Shown here: positions 44,836 through 51,602 of the stretch, in pieces
Layout: every line of letters starts with the position of its first letter
Position numbering within the stretch: the stretch's first letter is position 1
Origin: UBA7328 sp965247965
Lineage (GTDB): Bacteria; Bacteroidota; Bacteroidia; Chitinophagales; Saprospiraceae
Length of the DNA stretch: 64,000 nucleotides
Direction: 5' to 3'
Assembly: GCA_965247965.1 (NCBI GenBank)
Contig: OZ252053.1
Location: 3,534,001-3,598,000 of the forward strand
Translations under genes and position numbers: made by a program
The notes under the pieces: generated by a model
Seen by the model: only the letters and a program-made list of their open reading frames with translations
Databases searched by the model: none
What the model was told of the DNA's origin: nothing

Positions 44836-45129
44836 CTACTTCCTTACCGTCGTGGTAGTAGGGGTATAAATTCCGAATGTTATCGCGTTTATTAAACCAT
44901 CAACAAAAGTATGTTGTATTGTCACATCATAGTCTTTTGCTCCACCGGCCATTTCTTCGGCATTTGATTGAGTGCCCTGGGCGAGACCGTATATAAAATA
45001 ATGATTCTTTTTTTTGTATTCAATGCCTGTTTGTGCACCATCGCCTACGACATATGCGTAAGTGTAACAAGACTTTATGAATAGAGTAAGCCCAATGATA
45101 AATGCAAGGTTTAATATTGCTTTTTTCAT
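44836..45129 (-). CDS. Bor-family lipoprotein
   Basis: From the ATG at 45127-45129 the product is 97 residues with a lipoprotein signal (KKAILNLAFIIGLTLFIKSC, lipobox cysteine). The body has KNHYFIYGLAQGTQSNAEEM and YDVTIQHTFVDGLINAITF, then the GIYTPTTTTV end, the hallmark of the phage-lambda Bor/Iss family of serum-resistance lipoproteins. Its role outside pathogens is unknown. It lies between recX and a small membrane protein gene, all on the minus strand. Confidence 0.85.
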   Translation of the reverse strand: MKKAILNLAFIIGLTLFIKSCYTYAYVVGDGAQTGIEYKKKNHYFIYGLAQGTQSNAEEMAGGAKDYDVTIQHTFVDGLINAITFGIYTPTTTTVRK

Positions 45130-45203
45130 AAGTCTGTGTTTAACCAACTCGAATTTAATGCCTTTTTGAATTCTCTTCTTAGTGAGAAACTATTCGTAGG
45201 TTG

Positions 45204-45662
45204 TTATCGCCTTGCAAGCGCCTCTTTAATCAATGCATACTCATATCCCTTTCTCTGGCAATATTTGACACATTTTTTATTTAGTTCAATCGACGATAGC
45301 TCTCTTTCAGTCTCTTTTCTGCCGTACTTATCAATAAGTTCGGACAGTGTATTTCCATAATCTTCGTCATTTATGGTTTCCAACCCTTTTCTGATGCAAT
45401 ATTCTGAGACCTTCTTCCTTTTCAAATTTTGAACAATTTTTTGTTTACCCCATTTTTTTATTCTGAATTTTCCTCCAGCGTACGATTCTGCAAAACGTTG
45501 CTCATTAAGAAAATCATGTTTGATTAACTCGCTCATGATTTCTTCCAAAAGATCACCGTATATTTTGAGATCGAGAAGTTTACTGCGCACCTCTGAATGA
45601 CATCTCTCCTGGTAGGTGCAGTAGCGCCGTAATTTTTTCAATCCTTCTTCTCTGTTCGGCAT
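45204..45662 (-). CDS. recX: RecA regulator RecX
   Basis: This 152-residue protein consists of tandem three-helix modules (YCTYQERCHSEVRSKLLDL, FLNEQRFAESYAGGKFRIKKWG, VSEYCIRKGLETI). RecX binds the RecA filament and caps its growth. The FLNEQRFAESYAGGKFR stretch is the family's central signature. It is a complete gene and the first of the minus-strand run recX-bor-small membrane protein-M24. Confidence 0.93.
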   Translation of the reverse strand: MPNREEGLKKLRRYCTYQERCHSEVRSKLLDLKIYGDLLEEIMSELIKHDFLNEQRFAESYAGGKFRIKKWGKQKIVQNLKRKKVSEYCIRKGLETINDEDYGNTLSELIDKYGRKETERELSSIELNKKCVKYCQRKGYEYALIKEALARR

Positions 45663-45754
45663 AAGATTAGTGACCTTAATTAATACTTAGAGTCATATAT
45701 TCTGGAATATCTTAAAACTATCTTAACAGTTTTTTCTACTAAAACTAACAAAAT

Positions 45755-46579
45755 ATGAATGTCGATCTACAATCTATCTCCGAAACCCTGACCAATATGG
45801 TGATACAATATGCGCCCAAAGTTTTATTAGCGATCCTCACCCTTGTTGTTGGGTTTTGGATGATTGGCAAAATCTCAAGTGTACTGAGAAAGGCTTTATC
45901 CTCATCCGGAATGGACATCACACTTACTAAGTTTCTCGGCTCATTGGCAAGTATGGGTATGAAGGTGATGTTATTGCTTGCGGTAGCCAGTATGTTTGGG
46001 GTAAATACAACGTCCTTTATCGCTGTATTCGGTGCACTAATGATAGGTATCGGCATGGCACTAAACGGCAGCATTGGCCATGCCGCAAGCGGTATCATGC
46101 TTATGATATTCAGACCTTTTAAAATAGGTGATCTTGTAGAAATAGGAGGTGGTCATTTAGGGACAGTGGATTCGATTAATGCATTTAACACTACCCTCGC
46201 CACTTTGGATAACAAAAGAATCATTGTCGCCAATGGCAACGTAACGGGCAATACAATTACAAATATATCGGGACAGGAAAATGTCGGTGTCGAATTGACC
46301 TTCGGAATAGGCTATGGTGACAGTATAGATGCTGCCTGAGATGCTATACTTGACGTGGGCAAAACTTGTCCATGGGTACTGGACAATCCTAAACAAGCTG
46401 TGGTCGTAGGTGAATTGGCGGATAGTTCGGTAAATCTAATCTCAAGGCCTTTTTGTAAAGGAGAGAATTACTGGGATGTGCTTTTCTATATGCAGGAAAA
46501 TGTAAAAAAGGAATTTGATAAAAGGGGAATTAGTATTCCGTTTCCACAGTTGGACATGCATCAGATCATTAGTAATTAG
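45755..46579 (+). pseudogene. MscS-type mechanosensitive channel with an in-frame TGA
   Basis: A continuous frame of 275 codons encodes a small-conductance mechanosensitive channel. It has three TM segments, with the pore helix region FIAVFGALMIGIGMALNGSIGHAASGIMLMIF, then the beta domain FKIGDLVEIGGGHLGTVDSI and VANGNVTGNTITNIS. Codon 195 (46337-46339) is TGA in GYGDSIDAA-stop-DAILDVGKTCPWVLDNP, where relatives have a charged residue (CGA to TGA would explain it). The post-stop part continues the cytoplasmic alpha-beta domain to the normal C-terminus. The truncated product would lack the cytoplasmic cage. Confidence 0.87.
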
Positions 46580-46740
46580 GGGATGGAAACAAAGTCCTTG
46601 AACGTCTTAGAAGTTGATGGTTGCTGGTTGTTCGTTGCTCGTTTTTCCTAATAAACAACTATCAACGAACAACAAACAACGGTTTAAATAAATGGTCAAG
46701 TATTTAGTTCCCGATGAACTAGGTGATGGAATTCATCGTC
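46580..46740. repeat. Repeat-rich intergenic stretch
   Basis: GTTGATGGTTGCTGGTTGTTCG (split: GTTGATGGTTGC, TGGTTGTTCG) is partly mirrored by CAACTATCAACGAACAACAA (46656-46675), a common low-complexity Bacteroidota inverted repeat. At about 46703-46721 TTAGTTCCCGATGAACTAG matches the right end of CTAGTGC unit A at 16 of 19 positions, an isolated terminus of that family. Confidence 0.5.
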
Positions 46741-46790
46741 GTAGGCGAGGACGCCATTGACAACCGGATTCCTGATAGCGTCCCACCTCA
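46741..46790. repeat. GGACGCCAT palindromic repeat, short form (~50 bp), inverted
   Basis: GGCGAGGACGCCATTGACAA (46744-46763) and GCGTCCCACCTCA (46778-46790) are the reverse complements of the right and left ends of the 42730-42832 repeat. The middle of about 50 bp is missing. It ends 5 nt before the stop of the DUF4837 gene. Confidence 0.6.
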
Positions 46791-46795
46791 AGAAA

Positions 46796-47884
46796 CTATT
46801 GTAAGTTTTTATTAACGGTAGAAACGATCTTCTCCAACTGTTGCATATAATTACGCTTATCCTTTCCTAGAGCCAATATAAAAGCGTCAATGTAGATAAG
46901 GTCTTCTCCATTAACCAGTAAGTAGGTCATAAACGGGCCACCCATAAAGTCGTTTTCCATTTCCCATATGCCGCGGTATTCCCTGGCGTATAGGCCATTG
47001 ATTTCTTTGCTGTACTCCAGTATGGGTAGATCTTCATCATTGATGAGCATATAGGAATTGTCCTCGGGAGAGGAGACGTATCGTCTGCCAATATCATCAC
47101 GTATGCCTTTCATATATGATTTAGTCAACTGTGAATCGGAGGTGTATTTTTCTTTCTTCAATACAAGGCTTAACGTTGCGTTTTTGGTGTCTTTTCTGAG
47201 CCAAACCAAATTTTCCTTCTGTACTTCTTTTGCGACAAAATATTCAAAAGGCACTTCTATACTTACACCGATCAGTTGACCTATTTGCCTGGAGAGCCCT
47301 TTGTTCACTCCTCTTGTATAGGTTGACTGTGTGAGCTGGCGGTCGTCGTGCTGGCGAACTCTTGTAGAAATCGAAGAAAAATTCACGCGAATCGCTGAGG
47401 CGAGAGCATCATAGCCATTGGCAAATAAATAGATTAAAATCTGACCGGTAGCCCATTTGTCTTTTCCGACAGAAGTTGTAAATGTCGCATCGCTCATTGC
47501 TCTATTGACACCGTCCGTCCCAAGGTCTTTTCTGATCATTTCTGCCGTTTCGGAACTTGGATCAGCCAAGTCAGCCACGATCAAATAGGTGCGAAGTCGC
47601 TTCCGCAATGGTTGCGCTACTAGTTCGTCGATGGCAAAATGGCGTAAATCAAATATGGGTTCGGCCTGAGGAGTGATCGGATATGCTCCGCCAAAATAGT
47701 AATCAAGAGAATCTCCGATCGCCCCGTCCCAAATGTTCTGGTCGGAGACCACAACTATTTCATTCATGACACCTAAGGCGACAGGTTTCACCTTAAACCT
47801 GGGATTATCCCCGACTTGACACGCTGTGAATACACCGATGCAACACAGTATCGAAAAATATATCAATTGGGATCTCCTATTCAT
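46796..47884 (-). CDS. DUF4837-family lipoprotein
   Basis: This 362-residue protein has a lipoprotein signal (FSILCCIGVFTAC, lipobox cysteine near residue 21). The body has VMNEIVVVSDQNIWDGAIGDSL near the start and the FEYFVAKEVQKENLVWLRKDT, GIWEMENDFMGGPFM and YIDAFILALGKDKRNYMQQLE segments that I associate with DUF4837, a Bacteroidota-specific family of unknown function. A repeat lies directly behind its stop. MoxR is the upstream neighbour on the same strand. Confidence 0.82.
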   Translation of the reverse strand: MNRRSQLIYFSILCCIGVFTACQVGDNPRFKVKPVALGVMNEIVVVSDQNIWDGAIGDSLDYYFGGAYPITPQAEPIFDLRHFAIDELVAQPLRKRLRTYLIVADLADPSSETAEMIRKDLGTDGVNRAMSDATFTTSVGKDKWATGQILIYLFANGYDALASAIRVNFSSISTRVRQHDDRQLTQSTYTRGVNKGLSRQIGQLIGVSIEVPFEYFVAKEVQKENLVWLRKDTKNATLSLVLKKEKYTSDSQLTKSYMKGIRDDIGRRYVSSPEDNSYMLINDEDLPILEYSKEINGLYAREYRGIWEMENDFMGGPFMTYLLVNGEDLIYIDAFILALGKDKRNYMQQLEKIVSTVNKNLQ

Positions 47885-47929
47885 AGTATAAGGTAGATGC
47901 GCTCGACCAAAATCTTGGCGTCAGAAAAC

Positions 47930-48892
47930 CTACAATAGATTTTGAATGATGTCATTCTCGCTCATTCCTTCTGCTTCGGCTTTATAGTTGCGCACTACGC
48001 GATGTCTCAATACATAATTGGCGACGGCCTGTACATCTTCTATATCCGGAGAATATTTACCACTTATGACAGCGTGGCATTTAGCGCCCAATACCAGGTA
48101 CTGAGAGGCTCTTGGGCCAGCTCCCCATGATATATAATTATTTATCTGTTCGGATGCAAAAGAGGTATTGGGCCTTGTCTTAGTGGCCAGTTTTACGCTG
48201 TATTCGATGACATTGTCTGCAATGGGTATCTTTTTTATCAGGTTTTGAAAAAAGATAATTTGCTCAGCATTAAGTGTGTGTTTTAGTTCGACCTGTTTGT
48301 CTGAAGTAGTTTCTTTTACGATCACAAGTTCTTCCTCATAGCTTGGATAATCCAGAAAAATATTGAACATAAATCGATCCAACTGGGCCTCTGGTAGAGG
48401 ATACGTCCCTTCCTGCTCAATGGGATTCTGGGTAGCCAATACGAGAAATGGGTTTGGTAAATCGTAACTCGTACCACTCACCGTGACTCTTCGCTCTTGC
48501 ATAGCTTCCAGAAGGGCTGCCTGAGTTTTAGGTGGAGTTCGATTTATTTCGTCAGCTAGGATTATATTAGCGAAAAGAGGGCCTTTATTAAACCTGAATT
48601 TCCTGGTATTGTCCAAAATTTCGGAGCCGGTAATATCAGAAGGCATGAGGTCGGGCGTGAATTGTATCCTGTTAAAATCCAAATCCAATACCTCGGCAAT
48701 CGTACTTACAAGCAAAGTCTTCGCAAGACCTGGTACACCTACTAGTAGGCTATGGCCATTAGTAAACAAGGAGATCAAAACGGATTTCACCACTTCGTCC
48801 TGGCCGATGATTACTTTACCAATTTCGTTTTTCAGATTAGTATAGGCTTGGGCCAGAGCGTCTACCGCTTCTACGTCAGATTTAAATTTCAC
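47930..48892 (-). CDS. MoxR-family AAA+ ATPase
   Basis: This 320-residue protein has Walker A in LLVGVPGLAKTLL, Walker B in NIILADEINRTPPKTQAALLEAMQE, sensor 1 LATQNPIEQEGTYPLPEAQLDRF and the C-terminal lid. MoxR proteins act as chaperones in the maturation of membrane or periplasmic complexes and usually sit next to DUF58 and VWA genes. None is visible here in the 5' direction. The gene 45 nt downstream is a DUF4837 lipoprotein, so the two are probably co-transcribed. Confidence 0.94.
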   Translation of the reverse strand: MKFKSDVEAVDALAQAYTNLKNEIGKVIIGQDEVVKSVLISLFTNGHSLLVGVPGLAKTLLVSTIAEVLDLDFNRIQFTPDLMPSDITGSEILDNTRKFRFNKGPLFANIILADEINRTPPKTQAALLEAMQERRVTVSGTSYDLPNPFLVLATQNPIEQEGTYPLPEAQLDRFMFNIFLDYPSYEEELVIVKETTSDKQVELKHTLNAEQIIFFQNLIKKIPIADNVIEYSVKLATKTRPNTSFASEQINNYISWGAGPRASQYLVLGAKCHAVISGKYSPDIEDVQAVANYVLRHRVVRNYKAEAEGMSENDIIQNLL

Positions 48893-48931
48893 TCGAGTCG
48901 TATTTATTTCATGATTTGTTTAAAGAAGGCG

Positions 48932-48939
48932 CAAAGTTA
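48932..48939 (-). promoter_or_regulatory. Possible -7 box of moxR
   Basis: TAACTTTG on the minus strand fits TAnnTTTG about 40 nt upstream of the moxR ATG. No -33 TTG at the usual spacing. Confidence 0.35.
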
Positions 48940-49030
48940 AAACCGAACATGAGAAAAACGAGATAAGCGGGTTCTTGTTTTAGATTAAGGCTTTGTTAAA
49001 GCAAAAATGCTCTTTGGCAACATTTTTGAG

Positions 49031-49048
49031 CCTATTTATATAAATAGG
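49031..49048. promoter_or_regulatory. 18-bp perfect palindrome just upstream of the secreted-protein gene
   Basis: CCTATTTATATAAATAGG is a perfect palindrome ending 7 nt before the ATG at 49056. It could be an operator or a leader hairpin covering the ribosome entry region. Placement is like that of the sucB palindrome, but the sequence differs. Confidence 0.5.
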
Positions 49049-49055
49049 ATTAGAA

Positions 49056-50138
49056 ATGAAAAGAAACAAAATTTTCGTTATTGGGGTATTCCTTGCTATG
49101 ATTTGTTCAAAGGCAACATCTCAGGTTACTCCTGATGGTAAAATAATAATCAGAGAACTCTGCGAAATTTGTGATGACGGAATTGATAATGATGAGGATG
49201 GCCTGATCGATTGTGAGGATGTCAATTGTTTAATACAGTCAGCAAATTTTAAACATGCCGAAGACAAATCATTTGACTTTTGTCCCGAATACGAGGACGA
49301 TTTCGTAAATTTTGTTCTGAGCCATTGTAGTGGTAACAATAGACATGCCGAGGAGAATGTGCATGTTTCAAATCTCTCAGAAGCGGCTACAATGGAACCC
49401 AAATGGGGCCAACTAGGTAATTGCAATGATATACTTGCTGAAATTGAATCCTTGAGTACCGTTCTGGAGAATAAAAGTGTTGAGGAACAGGCCGCTACAA
49501 TTGCTGAACACTTCAATTGTAATGCTATGTATGATAGACCAGGACAAGGGCCAAATGCCGGTATTTTGATTTATGATGAATCCCTCCAAAATCATTGTCT
49601 AACAAAAAAATATATGTACTCTACGGAATATGGGTGGATGGATTTTCATCATGTTTTTTTAATCTACACGTGGGCTGTGCGGGCATACCAAAGTGACGTC
49701 GCGAATCCTGAATTAATTGCAGATTTGGACTTAGCAGTTCATAGAGCTGAACAACTTGGGTATAAAGCGGAAATGTTTCAAACTTTCAAAAATATCGTAA
49801 GACAGAACTATAGTGCATTTTCATATGAGGATTTATGCTCAAATCATATAGGCGGAATTATGTTCGCAAATTCTTTCTTCAATATACAAAATGGAGAAGA
49901 AACCTGGACAAGTGTTGTCCAGAATATGTGCTCACTGATTGGTGGGGTCGAACCGCATGAAGCACCTAATTATGACTTTATTCCCCATATACACAACGAA
50001 TTTTATCACAAAGAATATTTCAAAGGGAATTGTCTTACAGGTGAAAATTTAAGAGCGGAGTCAGAAACTCAATTCTGTCGTAGACCTGTTACACAAATAT
50101 TAAACATTTTTGAAGCACACAGGAATTTTCCTCATTGA
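49056..50138 (+). CDS. Secreted Cys/His-rich protein of unknown function, module 1 gene A
   Basis: This 360-residue protein has a signal peptide (MKRNKIFVIGVFLAMICSKATSQ). Residues 36-58 are a Ca-binding-like motif with paired cysteines (CEICDDGIDNDEDGLIDCED). The rest has about ten cysteines and conserved His/Asp clusters (GWMDFHHVFLIYTWAVRA, YSAFSYEDLCSNHIGGIMFA, PNYDFIPHIHNEFY). From memory, the SAFSxED-x2-SN motif and the preceding MDFHH segment recall DUF4056-type proteins, but I cannot verify this. No T9SS or membrane anchor is visible. A lipoprotein gene starts 5 nt after its stop, and both are repeated just downstream. The C-terminal 135 residues are about three-quarters identical, by eye, to the truncated copy at 50634-51116. 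Confidence 0.8.
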   Translation: MKRNKIFVIGVFLAMICSKATSQVTPDGKIIIRELCEICDDGIDNDEDGLIDCEDVNCLIQSANFKHAEDKSFDFCPEYEDDFVNFVLSHCSGNNRHAEENVHVSNLSEAATMEPKWGQLGNCNDILAEIESLSTVLENKSVEEQAATIAEHFNCNAMYDRPGQGPNAGILIYDESLQNHCLTKKYMYSTEYGWMDFHHVFLIYTWAVRAYQSDVANPELIADLDLAVHRAEQLGYKAEMFQTFKNIVRQNYSAFSYEDLCSNHIGGIMFANSFFNIQNGEETWTSVVQNMCSLIGGVEPHEAPNYDFIPHIHNEFYHKEYFKGNCLTGENLRAESETQFCRRPVTQILNIFEAHRNFPH

Positions 50139-50142
50139 TATT

Positions 50143-50601
50143 ATGAATTTGAAAAATCTCAACTTTATTCTCGTAATATTCATGTTTCCAGGGTGCTTTT
50201 TATTTAATAATGAGTATAAAAAATTCTTGAATTCATTAGATAAATATGTTTCAATTGCAGATTCTATTATTGATAAAAAGCTAATTGCACACAACAACTC
50301 CCAAAACGAATTGGAATATTGGATTAGCCACCTACCTGATCAAGCTAAAACAATCCAATACTTACATGAATATCTTGATTTGAGCGAAATTGATATTTAC
50401 TTCCAGTATGGCATAAATTTTAAATCAAAAAGAAAAAATATTTTTGGCGACTTGGAAGAGCATAATTTGTTGTTCATAGTTGATTCAAAAAATCAAGATC
50501 AGTTCGTTAACTATGAGCAATTTGCAGAATGTAGATCAGACTTAAAAGTCTTTAATGACAATTGGGCTTATTCCCGACAGGTAATTCCATGTTCGGATTA
50601 A
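50143..50601 (+). CDS. Small lipoprotein partner, module 1 gene B
   Basis: From the ATG at 50143 the product is 152 residues with a lipoprotein signal (FILVIFMFPGC). The body is helical at the start (EYKKFLNSLDKYVSIADSII). Its C-terminal half is shared with the copy at 51117 (NIFGDLEEHNLLF, YEQFAECRSDLKVF, WAYSRQVIPCSD). Overall identity to that copy is roughly 45% by eye. The start lies 5 nt after the stop of gene A, implying coupled translation. I do not recognise the family. Periplasmic or outer-membrane anchoring next to a secreted partner suggests an inhibitor, immunity or binding role, which is inference. Confidence 0.75.
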   Translation: MNLKNLNFILVIFMFPGCFLFNNEYKKFLNSLDKYVSIADSIIDKKLIAHNNSQNELEYWISHLPDQAKTIQYLHEYLDLSEIDIYFQYGINFKSKRKNIFGDLEEHNLLFIVDSKNQDQFVNYEQFAECRSDLKVFNDNWAYSRQVIPCSD

Positions 50602-50633
50602 TACAAATTGGTACAGCTATAAATATCGAATAG

Positions 50634-51116
50634 CTGACTTTCAATACAATCACTATTCGAGTCTATGTTGGGCTGGATATTGTTCCAAATTTAATTTCTG
50701 ATTTTGACCTTGCCGCGCACAGAGCAGAACAACTGGGATATAAAGCCGAAATGCTCCAAGCATTCAAGGATATAATAGGAAAGAATTACAGTGCGTTTTC
50801 ATATGAGGATTTATGCTCGAATCATATCGGCGGAATATTGTTTGCAAACTCTTTTTTTGACATAAGAAATGATCAAGAAAGCTGGAAAGATGTTGTTCAA
50901 ACTATGTGTTCAATGATTGGAGGCGTAGAACCGCATGAGGCTCCGAATTATGACTTTATTCCTCATGTACATAAAGAGTTTTACCCTAAAGAATATTTCA
51001 GAGGTGATTGCTTGACCGGCGAAGATTTAAAAAGGGAAGCCGAAGTACAATTTTGCCGAAGACCAGTAGGTGATCAGAAAAACATTTTCGACGCACAACG
51101 AAATTTCCCACATTAG
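50634..51116 (+). pseudogene. 5'-truncated copy of the secreted-protein gene (module 2 gene A)
   Basis: The frame is open from 50634. From about 50676 it is homologous to residues 220-360 of the 49056 protein (DLAAHRAEQLGYKAEM, YSAFSYEDLCSNHIGGILFA, PNYDFIPHVHKEFY, CRRPVGDQKNIFDAQRNFPH). The signal peptide, Ca-binding motif and N-terminal two-thirds are gone. The first in-frame ATG is 50751, which would give 121 residues covering the most conserved part. No stop or frameshift occurs in the shared region despite clear divergence from copy 1, so this piece may still be expressed. Confidence 0.75.
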
Positions 51117-51578
51117 ATGTGGTATATTATCAAAACGTTTGCTCTACTATTTTTTGCAGTTCTAATTGTTCTTGGATCATGCACAGATAAGTCGTATTTT
51201 ATTGAAAAGAATCTGGATAAATTCAAATCTGTTTCCGAGTCAATAATCGAGAAAGGCTTCATCTCAGAGACTGACCAAAGCGAAGACTTGGCAAATTGGT
51301 ACCTCAAATTGCCCGATAATACGGAGCAACTTGATTATTTAGCTAAATATCTTAGCTTAACTGAAATTGATGTTTCAGAGGATTATGGAATTTTCTTTCA
51401 AGGATCAGAAAAGAACATTTTCGGAGACAGGGTTGAGCATAATATACTCTTCACATTAAATAAAAACGATTTGCAGGAATTGATTTACTATGAACAATAC
51501 TCCGAATGTCGTGCGGAATTGAAGGTATTTGATGACCATTGGGCATATTCGCGTCAAATCATTCCTTGTTCAGATTAA
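51117..51578 (+). CDS. Small lipoprotein partner, module 2 gene B
   Basis: This 153-residue protein has a lipoprotein signal (ALLFFAVLIVLGSC). It is a paralogue of the 50143 lipoprotein, sharing the order of a helical N-terminal half, NIFGDRVEHNILF, YEQYSECRAELKVF and the end WAYSRQIIPCSD. Its ATG follows the stop of the truncated gene A copy without a gap, so the A-B junction is conserved in both modules. It is convergent with ligA, 24 nt away. Confidence 0.78.
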   Translation: MWYIIKTFALLFFAVLIVLGSCTDKSYFIEKNLDKFKSVSESIIEKGFISETDQSEDLANWYLKLPDNTEQLDYLAKYLSLTEIDVSEDYGIFFQGSEKNIFGDRVEHNILFTLNKNDLQELIYYEQYSECRAELKVFDDHWAYSRQIIPCSD

Positions 51579-51602
51579 TCAGTCAAAAAAAGAAATTGCT
51601 GG

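Noticed and set aside
33404..46579. Selenocysteine or stop-codon reassignment as explanation for the in-frame TGAs
   Set aside because: No selenocysteine insertion-like hairpin was recognised directly after either TGA, neither position is a known redox site, and other genes in the window end normally with TGA. Nonsense mutation or sequence error is simpler.
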